Below are positions 9,722-16,784 of a DNA stretch of 64,000 bases, piece after piece. The notes below the pieces were generated by a model that was not told the origin of the DNA, did no database searches, and saw only the letters and a program-made list of their open reading frames with translations. Every line of letters begins with the position of its first letter. Within the stretch, counting starts at the first letter, position 1. The translations under genes were made by a program, and so were the position numbers. The DNA lies in contig NZ_CP025030.1 of the NCBI RefSeq assembly GCF_002812705.1, positions 5,270,001-5,334,000 on the forward strand. Direction: 5' to 3'. Source of the stretch: Achromobacter spanius. Lineage in GTDB: Bacteria; Pseudomonadota; Gammaproteobacteria; Burkholderiales; Burkholderiaceae_B.

Positions 9722-9943
9722 TTGCTTGATGGGTTGCGCGCGATGGGCGGTGTGTTCTTGTCGAGGTCTTGCCGCGCTCCACCCATCCTACATGCCACGG
9801 TGCAGCGCCCGTAGGATGGGTGCAGCGCGACACGGTCATGCCCAGAACCCACAACGCCGATCGCGCGGAACCCATCTTGCAACGGTTCGTATATGGAGGG
9901 GTTGCGGAAGAATTGGGGCGCTGCTTGATGGGTTGCGCGCGAT
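9722..9943 (+). repeat. 199-bp tandem repeat array, left part (cut by the IS)
   Basis: This is one full unit plus the start of the next. The phrase around GATGGGTTGCGCGCGAT recurs at 9728 and 9927, a 199-base period. Each unit carries a CACCCATCCTAC / GTAGGATGGGTG inverted pair and an inner AACCCATC / GATGGGTT pair. The array continues at 11229 on the far side of the insertion sequence. Short ORFs here have no coding character. Confidence 0.88.
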
Positions 9944-9993
9944 TGTATGGACCGGGGACATGGGTGACACATGTTCGGGGACATGGGTAACAC
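9944..9993 (+). repeat. left terminal inverted repeat of the IS
   Basis: A 50-base end beginning TGTATGG with two direct subrepeats of GGGGACATGGGT. It pairs with 11179-11228. Confidence 0.88.
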
Positions 9994-10006
9994 ATAGGTT
10001 TTTATC

Positions 10007-11140
10007 CTATTGGCGTGCTCTGAGGTCGATCTGTTGAACAATTTTGTACAGGAAGACGACATCAAGCACGCCGTCTTGCGAGGAGGGTCTGACCGCGACA
10101 GGCAGACCCGCCATTCCCTCTCCGACGAAGACGACGCGTCCGTTCACAATGATCTGCCCTTTGGTCCTGACCTTGAGCACTCGATCGCCCGGCTCGTATT
10201 CGATCGGGGGCAACGAGGCAGGATAGCGACGAGGGCTAGGTCGATATCTCGACAGGGGCGGCATCTGCCCCAACGCCTGGTGGGGCCGGACGTGGTTGTA
10301 CTGTTCACGCCACTGATCCATGGCTTGCTGGCAGTCCAGCAGACTGCTAAACCCCCGGGCCTGGATCAACTCGCGCTTGAGCGTTCGATGCAGGCGTTCT
10401 AGCTTGCCTTGGGTTTGCGGGTGGCGAGGGCGACTGTGGCTGATACGCACACCCAGCCGCATGAGCCAAACCTCCAGGCCTGTCAGCCCCAGGCCGCGCA
10501 CCGATGCCCAGGATGGGCCGTTGTCCGCGGTGATCCGTTCGGGCAATCCGTAACGGCGAAATACGGCCTTCAGGTGCTGCTGCACAGTTTTGCTGCGCTC
10601 ATCGCCACAAGCCTGGATGCACAGGGCGTAGCGTGAGTGATCGTCCAATAGCGTCAGCGGATGGCACCGTCCCTGACGCGCGTCGGTCAGGGCAAAGTGC
10701 CCCTTGAAGTCCATCTGCCACAACAGGTTTGGCGCCTCATGCTCAAAGCGCTGGTTCGCCAGCCCGACGTTCGAGTCCTCGCCTTGGACCCGATAGCCAT
10801 GTCGTCGCAAAATTGCCGAGATGGTACTGGGCGCGGGCGCCGTAGTCGGCCCAAGCAGCGCCCGCAACTTGCGAGGCCCCCAGTACGGGTAACGCTTGTG
10901 CAGGTCGATCACCTGCGCTTCGATTTGCTCACACGTGCGCCCAGGACTATTGCCTGGCCTGCGAGACAGATCTTGCAACCCAGCCTGGCCGTTCTGCTCG
11001 TAGCGGCCCAACCACTTGTATGCGGTCTTGGCGCTGATATCGAAACGCCGGCAAAGCTCCCGCACATTGCTGCCCGGTTGCAGGGCAAGCTGAACGAACT
11101 CCATTCGGCAGGACATAAGGCTTGACTCCTTCCACGGCAT
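10007..11140 (-). CDS. IS481-family transposase
   Basis: A 377-residue DDE transposase. Residues 15-60 form a helix-turn-helix (FDISAKTAYKWLGRY), followed by a second HTH near 75-115. The integrase core (rve) carries the triad D144 (WQMDFKGHF), D206 (ITADNGPSW) and E248 (QGKLERLHRTLKREL). The frame is uninterrupted and the triad complete, so the enzyme is probably active. A GGAGC lies 5 bases before the ATG. It was inserted into the 199-bp array, apparently recently, since the target duplication is perfect. Confidence 0.93.
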   Translation of the reverse strand: MPWKESSLMSCRMEFVQLALQPGSNVRELCRRFDISAKTAYKWLGRYEQNGQAGLQDLSRRPGNSPGRTCEQIEAQVIDLHKRYPYWGPRKLRALLGPTTAPAPSTISAILRRHGYRVQGEDSNVGLANQRFEHEAPNLLWQMDFKGHFALTDARQGRCHPLTLLDDHSRYALCIQACGDERSKTVQQHLKAVFRRYGLPERITADNGPSWASVRGLGLTGLEVWLMRLGVRISHSRPRHPQTQGKLERLHRTLKRELIQARGFSSLLDCQQAMDQWREQYNHVRPHQALGQMPPLSRYRPSPRRYPASLPPIEYEPGDRVLKVRTKGQIIVNGRVVFVGEGMAGLPVAVRPSSQDGVLDVVFLYKIVQQIDLRARQ

Positions 11141-11178
11141 CGCTCGCTCCTAAAAACGACCATACCGTGATGCTAGAA

Positions 11179-11228
11179 GTGTTACCTATGTCCCCGAACA
11201 CCCGTTACCCATGTCCCCGGGCCATACA
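11179..11228 (-). repeat. right terminal inverted repeat of the IS
   Basis: Read on the minus strand it starts TGTATGG and matches the left end at 44 of 50 bases. It lies just upstream of the transposase gene, so it may hold its promoter. Confidence 0.88.
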
Positions 11229-11707
11229 CGCGATGGGCGGTGTGTTCTTGTCGAGGTCTTGCCGCGCTCCACCCATCCTACATGCCACGGTGCAGCGCCC
11301 GTAGGATGGGTGCAGCGCGACACGGTCATGCCCAGAACCCACAACGCCGATCGCGCGGAACCCATCTTGCAACGGTTCGTATATGGAGGGGTTGCGGAAG
11401 AATTGGGGCGCTGCTTGATGGGTTGCGCGCGATGGGCGGTGTGTTCTTGTCGAGGTCTTGCCGCGCTTCACCCATCCTACATACCACGGTGCAGCGCCCG
11501 TAGGATGGGTGCAGCGCGGCACGGTCAAGCCCAGAACCCACAACGCCGATCGCGCGGAACCCATCTTGCAACGGTTCGTATATGGAGGGGTTGCGGAAGA
11601 ATTGGGGCGCTGCTTGATGGGTTGCGCGCGATCGGCGGTATGTTCTTGCCCGGATCAATGCGCGCTTCACCCATCCTACATACCACGGTGCAGCGCCCGT
11701 AGGATGT
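11229..11707 (+). repeat. 199-bp tandem repeat array, right part
   Basis: Units start at 11231, 11430 and 11629 (marker CGAT[G/C]GGCGG), exactly 199 bases apart. The last breaks off after about 79 bases, at GTAGGATG. The first two units differ at a few bases only; the third start has CGATCGGCGG and a changed segment after the first 20 bases. No protein is evident. Confidence 0.88.
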
Positions 11708-11714
11708 GTCGGCG

Positions 11715-12380
11715 TTAGCCGGTCACGTCTTTCTTCGCGGGGGGTAGGACGGCGCCGCTTCTTACCAGGCCCATTTGTACGGCGATGTAGGCGGCTTCGG
11801 CCTGGTTGCGGGCGTTGAGTTTCCAGTAGAGTGTGCGCGCGTGGCTCTTGACCGTGGCAACGGATATGCCGACGTGTTGGCCGATTTCTCGCATGGTTTT
11901 TCCTTGTACCAGCAGTTGCAGGATTTCCTCTTGCCGTTGCGTCAGTTCGCGCAGTTCATGCAGCGGCGCTTGGGACACGCCTTGCGGCCGGCCCGCGGGC
12001 TGCGGATAGCATTCGCCGCCCGCCACCACCAGGCTGACAGCCGCGGCCAGCGCGTCGGGGCTGGAGGCCTTGGGCAGATAGCCCGCCACGCCTGCCCGCG
12101 CGCAGGTGCCCATTACCGCCGGGTCCAGCACGGAATACAGCACCAGCACCAGGCGCGGCATGAAGAACGCCATGGACTGCGAGATAAGCCCAAGATCCTG
12201 TTCGGCAACGCCGCTGCAACCGATCACCAGCAATTCCACTGGACGGTTGATCGAACTGGACATATTGAGCAGATGCGCTGGCGAAATGGCCAGGATGTCG
12301 TCGGCGTTGCGCACGCGTTCCAGGACATGCTGGATGGCGACGCGAAGCAGCGCGTAGTCTTCTATTAGTACGGTTGTCAT
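11715..12380 (-). CDS. LuxR-type transcription regulator with degenerate receiver domain
   Basis: A 221-residue response-regulator-like protein. Residues 1-120 fit a receiver fold (VLIEDYALLR at the N-terminus, conserved Lys at 104 in G-Y-L-P-K). The phospho-acceptor position in the third strand reads L-V-I-G-C-S (51-56) with no Asp. Residues about 145-205 are a LuxR/FixJ helix-turn-helix (LTQRQEEILQLL, then VGISVATVKSHARTLYWKL). I chose the start at 12380 because the receiver fold begins there; the frame is open to 12440. Phosphorylation in the standard way looks unlikely. Targets are unknown; the exopolysaccharide locus is a neighbour. Confidence 0.82.
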   Translation of the reverse strand: MTTVLIEDYALLRVAIQHVLERVRNADDILAISPAHLLNMSSSINRPVELLVIGCSGVAEQDLGLISQSMAFFMPRLVLVLYSVLDPAVMGTCARAGVAGYLPKASSPDALAAAVSLVVAGGECYPQPAGRPQGVSQAPLHELRELTQRQEEILQLLVQGKTMREIGQHVGISVATVKSHARTLYWKLNARNQAEAAYIAVQMGLVRSGAVLPPAKKDVTG

Positions 12381-12733
12381 CCCGGAGAGAACCTTGTGAC
12401 ACAGGGCCCATGCACGGTTCCCATGACGTCGGCGCATCACGCTGCGAACAGCAGGTTATGTGCGGCGCCAGCCCCAAGGGAATCTTGCCCGCGCTATTGG
12501 ATCGGCGTCGCGAGGCGTTGTGATTCGCGCTCTCGATCCATGCTTGCGGACACAACCCATGCTATCAGCGGGCACGTTCGCTGAATCTCGTTCAGGAGGA
12601 TGATTGGTGGGGGAAAACCGCACCCGGGCGGGCGCGGATACTGCGGTGTATGACTTAGGCGTGATGGTGGGGCGCACCCGGCAGCAACGGAACAGACTCG
12701 TTCCTGGCCGCCGGGCAGGCGGCGCGCCTGTCA
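12381..12733. other. intergenic region between the two LuxR-type genes
   Basis: No gene is supported. A GC hairpin (12707-12712 pairing with 12718-12723, loop GGGCA) sits just past the stop of the upstream regulator but lacks a U tract. The rest presumably holds the promoter of the downstream regulator; no convincing -35/-10 pair is visible. Confidence 0.45.
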
Positions 12734-13486
12734 TTACCCAAGCTTGCGCCCATAGATCTGCCCGGTGTCCGACTCCCTGCCATTGTTCGGTTCATGCCAT
12801 TCCAAGGTCGCACCGCGTTGCAGCGCCGCGTACACGGCTTCGCCCTTGTTCTTGACATGCAAACGCTGGTAGAGCGTGCAAGCGTGCGTCTTCGCGGTGG
12901 CAACCGAAATGTTGAGCATCCGGCTGACGGTCTTGATCGGATAGCCCCTGGCCAACAACACCAGCACTTCGTATTGACGCGGCGTGATCTGAAGCAATTG
13001 CGCCCCCGCGCTGACCGGCATCGTGGCCTTGGCGGATGCATCGTCGCCATCGCGGGTCGGCAACGCGCAGACGGTAGAGGCCGGGGCCTGCATTGCCTGC
13101 TCGCTGGGAAAGCACTGTCCGCCCGCCATGACCAGGCGAATCGCGGCTTCGAGGATTTCGACCGAAGCCGTCTTCATCAAGCAGCCATACACGCTGGCGC
13201 CGGGCAAGCCCTGCACCGGCATCGGCAAGGGCATCACATCCGTCAACAGCAGAATCCGCTTCGGCGTGAGCACGCGCTGAATTTCGTGCAGCGCGCTCCA
13301 TGCTTCATCGGTTTCCACCGGCAACCCATAGATCAAGAGATCGGCGCCTGCGTGCGCGCCGTCGGCCTTGGACAAATCCGCCAAGCCCATACCCTCGATT
13401 TCCCAAACATCATCCAACTTGCTGAGTATCTGCCACAACCCCAACCGCAGTAGCGGATGGGCTTCAATCAGGACCATCTTGGCCAT
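12734..13486 (-). CDS. second LuxR-type regulator with degenerate receiver domain
   Basis: A 250-residue paralogue of the neighbouring regulator, in the same order and orientation. The receiver-like part starts VLIEAHPLLR and keeps a Lys at 105 (G-C-L-M-K-T). The acceptor strand reads L-L-I-Y-G-L-P (50-56), again without Asp, and the acidic pair is reduced to Glu-Ala. A linker of about 35 residues leads to the LuxR HTH at about 167-220 (ITPRQYEVLVLLARG, then LNISVATAKTH). GGAGG lies 6 bases before the ATG. Control by protein partner or ligand rather than phosphorylation is inferred. Confidence 0.83.
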   Translation of the reverse strand: MAKMVLIEAHPLLRLGLWQILSKLDDVWEIEGMGLADLSKADGAHAGADLLIYGLPVETDEAWSALHEIQRVLTPKRILLLTDVMPLPMPVQGLPGASVYGCLMKTASVEILEAAIRLVMAGGQCFPSEQAMQAPASTVCALPTRDGDDASAKATMPVSAGAQLLQITPRQYEVLVLLARGYPIKTVSRMLNISVATAKTHACTLYQRLHVKNKGEAVYAALQRGATLEWHEPNNGRESDTGQIYGRKLG

Positions 13487-14048
13487 GGTGTCCTCCCGGT
13501 TTTTCGACGGGCCTAGAAGGGATCTTCGCTGTGCTGAAGACTATTTTTTTTCCAACCCTACGGGGGTGGTCCGCAATATCCCGGAATATCTAATGAAGCT
13601 GGACCGGGGCACTTGGGCTGGGCAACTTTGGTAGCCAACATAACGGATGGCATGGACCCATCTTATGGTTCGAAACCTTCAAAATCAAGACGTTTCAGGG
13701 CGATATAATCCGATAAAAACAGAAATCATTCGTTAGCCTTAATCACTCTCGTAAATACGGATGAGGAAGCCTCCTCCGCCTTTCTACCGCTAGGGTTTTC
13801 ACCAGCCCCGCTATGCCAGGCGCCGCTTTCTCCCTATGGCGAGCTCCGCCAAGAGGCTTGATTCGTCATGCTGTGCACCAGATCAAGGGCGAAAAAAAGC
13901 CGCGGCGAGGCAGACGCTCTCCACGGCACGAAACCCAAGATTTGCACGGAAAGACTCTCAATATGTTTCCGCGGACACACCGCGCCCGGGCGCGGATCGA
14001 CCACTCGCAATATAGGTAACATTTTTATTTTCGTGCCGGATGCAACAT
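13487..14048. other. 562-bp intergenic region, AT-richer than its surroundings
   Basis: No coding sequence is supported. The left part should hold the promoter of the second LuxR-type gene. A TATAAT occurs at 13704-13709 on the plus strand without a good -35. A perfect 14-base palindrome, CGCGCCCGGGCGCG, lies at 13981-13994. The stretch separates the regulators from an AT-richer gene and may be the edge of an acquired segment. Confidence 0.4.
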
Positions 14049-15653
14049 TTACTCCATATAGGCGAAGTCAAATACCGTATGCCCCCCCTGATGGTGCCAA
14101 TGGTGCATTGAAGCATGGCGCTTGCTTAAAAAGTTGGCATAGTGGATTTCACCGTCGGTTTCGACGTAGGTTGACGGCGTCAGCTCTTCAATGCGGTTCA
14201 AGGACACGCCCTTGCCGTAGTGGCAAAAGCCCTGGTACTGGGCGCAGCGGATCACCTCTCCGCTAGGCGAGACAACGATTCCGGCGTTTCTGGCCCGCAT
14301 GGGGTTGCGCACGATGGGGTTGCAGGCATGGGGCGTCCACTCGGTCGAGCGCGGCGAATCCGAGAAAAACGCGAAAAGCTCGTCACAGTGGCTTTGGCCG
14401 TCCGTTCGATCAATATTGGTTAATAACCACCAATATTCTCCGTGTTTAAAAATAATTGTATCCACGGCCGATATATTGGTCATTAACGTGACATCAAGCT
14501 CCCATTTCAGTGGGAATTCAGTGCATTTCCATAATTCAATACTGCGATTTCCGCACGTTTCCGGGACCATGTAGGTGACGCCATCATGCTCAAAAATATA
14601 CGGGAAGGATAAATGGTAAGGCAGGTTCAGGGCAGTGCCCAACAGCCGGAAAGCCCCGTCGGAGTAGGTCGCAACCGAAATCGTCCCCTTGCGGGAAGTA
14701 AAATCGTAATCTTCAAAAAATATATATGGTTTTTTATCATGCGTATAAACAAACGGATCTGCGAAGAACCTACCTTTGGGAGGTTGCAGCACCATGGCTT
14801 CCGATACTACCGCCTGCTGCCTTGACGACGGAAACATACCGATCCGCCATCGAATATTGCGCTTCATGATGCGCCGCACAATCAAATCACTGATTAACCA
14901 CGCCTGGCGCGCGATATAGGCGGCGCTGTCCCACTCGACCGGATCGGCGCGCCGCGGCCCGCTCATGATCTGCATTTCGGGGGCTGGCTCGCTCTGCCGC
15001 GCCCGGGCCAACGCCTGCAAGGCGTCGTAGACCATGAAATTGCCCAGGCTGAACGCGCGCGCCTGATTTTTCAGCCAGAACACTTCGGTATTGAAACTGC
15101 GCTGGTCCAGCAGTTCGTCCTGCTCGGGCGCGGGGCCCACCCGCCAGAGTTTTACGGTGGTGTGATCCTGGCGCTGGAACACCTCCCAGAATCCCGCGTA
15201 ACGGCTGGTCGACACGGCAATGTCGGAATAACTCAGTTGCCACACGCCCAAGCGCGCCCAGCCCCTCATCTGCGTGCGCGTGGCGCGCGAAGCGCCCAGC
15301 GTGATGACAAGGTCCAGCCGCAGCGCCGTCACCGCATCCTGCGCGCCCTGCGCGCCATCGCCGACTTCCAGCGGCAGCACCGGCACCGAGGCAGACGGCA
15401 TGCGCTGGCGCATGTCGCCGCAGGACAGCATCTGGCGCTGCTTGGCGGGCAGCATGCGGGACTCGAAACGCGACAGCGTGCCGAACAAGGCACGGACGCC
15501 CACACGGGGCGGCTTCTCGGCGCCCGGGCCGTCCATCACCAACAAGGCGGAGATATCGAAGTCCTGGCTATGGATGAGCCAGTCCACCATCTCATGCATC
15601 CAGCCGGGTTGCTCATACCCGTCAACCAACAGTCCCACTCGGTAGGTTTTCAT
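14049..15653 (-). CDS. putative glycosyltransferase with C-terminal GINT1-N-like domain
   Basis: A 534-residue protein with two parts. Residues 1 to about 250 begin MKTYRVGLLVDGYEQPGW and resemble a Rossmann-like formyltransferase or GT-type sugar enzyme domain; I cannot assign a reaction. Residues about 275-534 resemble the domain of glucosamine inositolphosphorylceramide transferase 1 (F-F-A-D-P-F, F-F-E-D-Y, then Y-M-V-P-E-T and repeated W/G strands, as in a five-bladed propeller). Such proteins occur in bacterial surface-polysaccharide loci. AGGAG precedes the ATG at 15653; the frame is open further upstream but without family resemblance. The C-terminal coding part (about 14380-14760) is clearly AT-richer than neighbours, suggesting transfer. 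Confidence 0.7.
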   Translation of the reverse strand: MKTYRVGLLVDGYEQPGWMHEMVDWLIHSQDFDISALLVMDGPGAEKPPRVGVRALFGTLSRFESRMLPAKQRQMLSCGDMRQRMPSASVPVLPLEVGDGAQGAQDAVTALRLDLVITLGASRATRTQMRGWARLGVWQLSYSDIAVSTSRYAGFWEVFQRQDHTTVKLWRVGPAPEQDELLDQRSFNTEVFWLKNQARAFSLGNFMVYDALQALARARQSEPAPEMQIMSGPRRADPVEWDSAAYIARQAWLISDLIVRRIMKRNIRWRIGMFPSSRQQAVVSEAMVLQPPKGRFFADPFVYTHDKKPYIFFEDYDFTSRKGTISVATYSDGAFRLLGTALNLPYHLSFPYIFEHDGVTYMVPETCGNRSIELWKCTEFPLKWELDVTLMTNISAVDTIIFKHGEYWWLLTNIDRTDGQSHCDELFAFFSDSPRSTEWTPHACNPIVRNPMRARNAGIVVSPSGEVIRCAQYQGFCHYGKGVSLNRIEELTPSTYVETDGEIHYANFLSKRHASMHHWHHQGGHTVFDFAYME

Positions 15654-16040
15654 TTGTCCCGCTCCTGTGTCAGGGCGTCTTGGGCACCCGCACCGGCCGG
15701 GCGCGCGGGGTCGCCGCCGGCAGCGCCGATGCAACGCAATTAAGTCCTCGCGCTGATACTGCGGGGTTTTTCCCAAGCCTTCCAGACCACATACAACCTA
15801 GGTCGCGCGTCCGAGGACGAAGGGCTCAGCCTCGTGCCGCTGGGCTAGCGGCGGCTCGTCCGACGGCGCGCGCCTTCATCCTTCCGGTCTAGTTGATCCG
15901 GTGCAGCGGCACCTCCAGCTAGTACGCCGTTCACGGCCTCTCCGCACTTTAGGGGTAAACCCTATTGGGGATAGCCGTGCTCGCTTCTGCCCCTTGGCTA
16001 CCGCATAATTGCTTTTAAACAAACGTTTGAATTCAACTTT
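15654..16040. other. divergent intergenic region upstream of the PsrA-like gene
   Basis: 387 bp between two divergent genes with no supported ORF. It holds promoters for both sides, a PsrA-type operator at 16017-16029, and a small stem AGGGgtaaaCCCT at 15950-15962. Confidence 0.5.
16017..16029. promoter_or_regulatory. PsrA-type operator (AAAC-N4-GTTTG)
   Basis: AAAC at 16017-16020, four bases, GTTTG at 16025-16029; the inner CAAACGTTTG is a perfect 10-base palindrome. PsrA of Pseudomonas recognises C/G-AAAC-N2-4-GTTT-G/C. It lies 12 bases before the start of the TetR-family gene, so autoregulation is likely. Confidence 0.65.
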
Positions 16041-16712
16041 ATGCAAGAAATCAGAACTCCCAACACCCGCGATTCCATTCTGGACACGGCCGAAGCGCTC
16101 TTTGCGCAGCAGGGCCACGACGGCACGTCGATGCGCCAGATCACGGGTGCGGCCGGCGTCAATCTGGCGTCGGTGAACTATCACTTCGGGTCGAAAGAGT
16201 CACTCGTCCAGGCGGTGCTCAAGCGGCGCCTGGAAGTGCTGAATCGCGAGCGCATGCGGCTGCTGGATGAGCTTGAGGCGCAGTCCGAAGGCAAACCCTT
16301 GAAGCCCTCGCAAATCGTGGATGCCTTCTTCGGCACGCTGCTGCGCCTGGCCGCCGATCCGGCCCAGGCCGGCAGCACCTTCCTGCCGCTGCTGGAACGC
16401 ACCATGACGCACCCGTCCGACTTCATCCGCGCGCTGTTCGCCGAGGAATACGCCGACGTGCTCGAGCGCTACCGCAACGCGCTGTTCGCCGCCCTGCCCG
16501 ACGTACCCAAGGCCGAAATCGTGTGGCGCTTCCAATTCATGCTGGGCGCCACGTCCTACGCCATCATCGGCACCGATCTGCTGCGCTCAGTCACGGGCTG
16601 GCAGCTCGATGAATCCGAACAACCCGACAACCCCGACATGCTGCTGCCCCGGCTGATGAGCTTTCTGCTGGGCGGCCTGCGCGCGCCCTTGCCGCCCGTG
16701 GCCGGTTCCTAG
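16041..16712 (+). CDS. psrA: PsrA-like TetR-family regulator of fatty-acid degradation
   Basis: A 223-residue regulator. The N-terminal TetR HTH covers about residues 8-55 (RDSILDTAEALFAQQG, then NLASVNYHFGSKESL). The C-terminal ligand/dimer domain resembles that of PsrA. In Pseudomonas, PsrA is a long-chain fatty-acid sensor that represses beta-oxidation genes. Its place just upstream of and codirectional with fadE, and the AAAC-N4-GTTTG site in front, support the same role. Start at 16041 gives the usual short leader before the HTH. Confidence 0.83.
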   Translation: MQEIRTPNTRDSILDTAEALFAQQGHDGTSMRQITGAAGVNLASVNYHFGSKESLVQAVLKRRLEVLNRERMRLLDELEAQSEGKPLKPSQIVDAFFGTLLRLAADPAQAGSTFLPLLERTMTHPSDFIRALFAEEYADVLERYRNALFAALPDVPKAEIVWRFQFMLGATSYAIIGTDLLRSVTGWQLDESEQPDNPDMLLPRLMSFLLGGLRAPLPPVAGS

Positions 16713-16784
16713 CGGCCACGGCAGGCGCAAGACCCGGCACCAGACCAGACCCCGCGCAAGACAGACCTTACGGAGACAAAAGAA

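Larger units (their letters stand above)
9944..11228. mobile_element. IS481-family insertion sequence, intact, 6-bp target duplication
   Basis: A 1285-bp element starting TGTATGG and ending CCATACA. The 50-base ends (9944-9993 and 11179-11228) are inverted repeats matching at 44 of 50 positions by eye, and each contains two GGGGACATGGGT-like subrepeats. CGCGAT flanks both ends (9938-9943 and 11229-11234). Deleting the element plus one CGCGAT restores the sequence seen in the uninterrupted repeat unit at 11421-11440. One transposase gene fills the interior on the minus strand. Confidence 0.93.

Noticed and set aside
9722-11707. Possible CRISPR array
   Set aside because: The repeated unit is 199 bp and continuous, without short repeats separated by unique spacers; no cas genes are present.
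13981-13994. CGCGCCCGGGCGCG palindrome as a terminator
   Set aside because: It has no loop and no T run, and lies 55 bases past the gene end without a hairpin-plus-U pattern.
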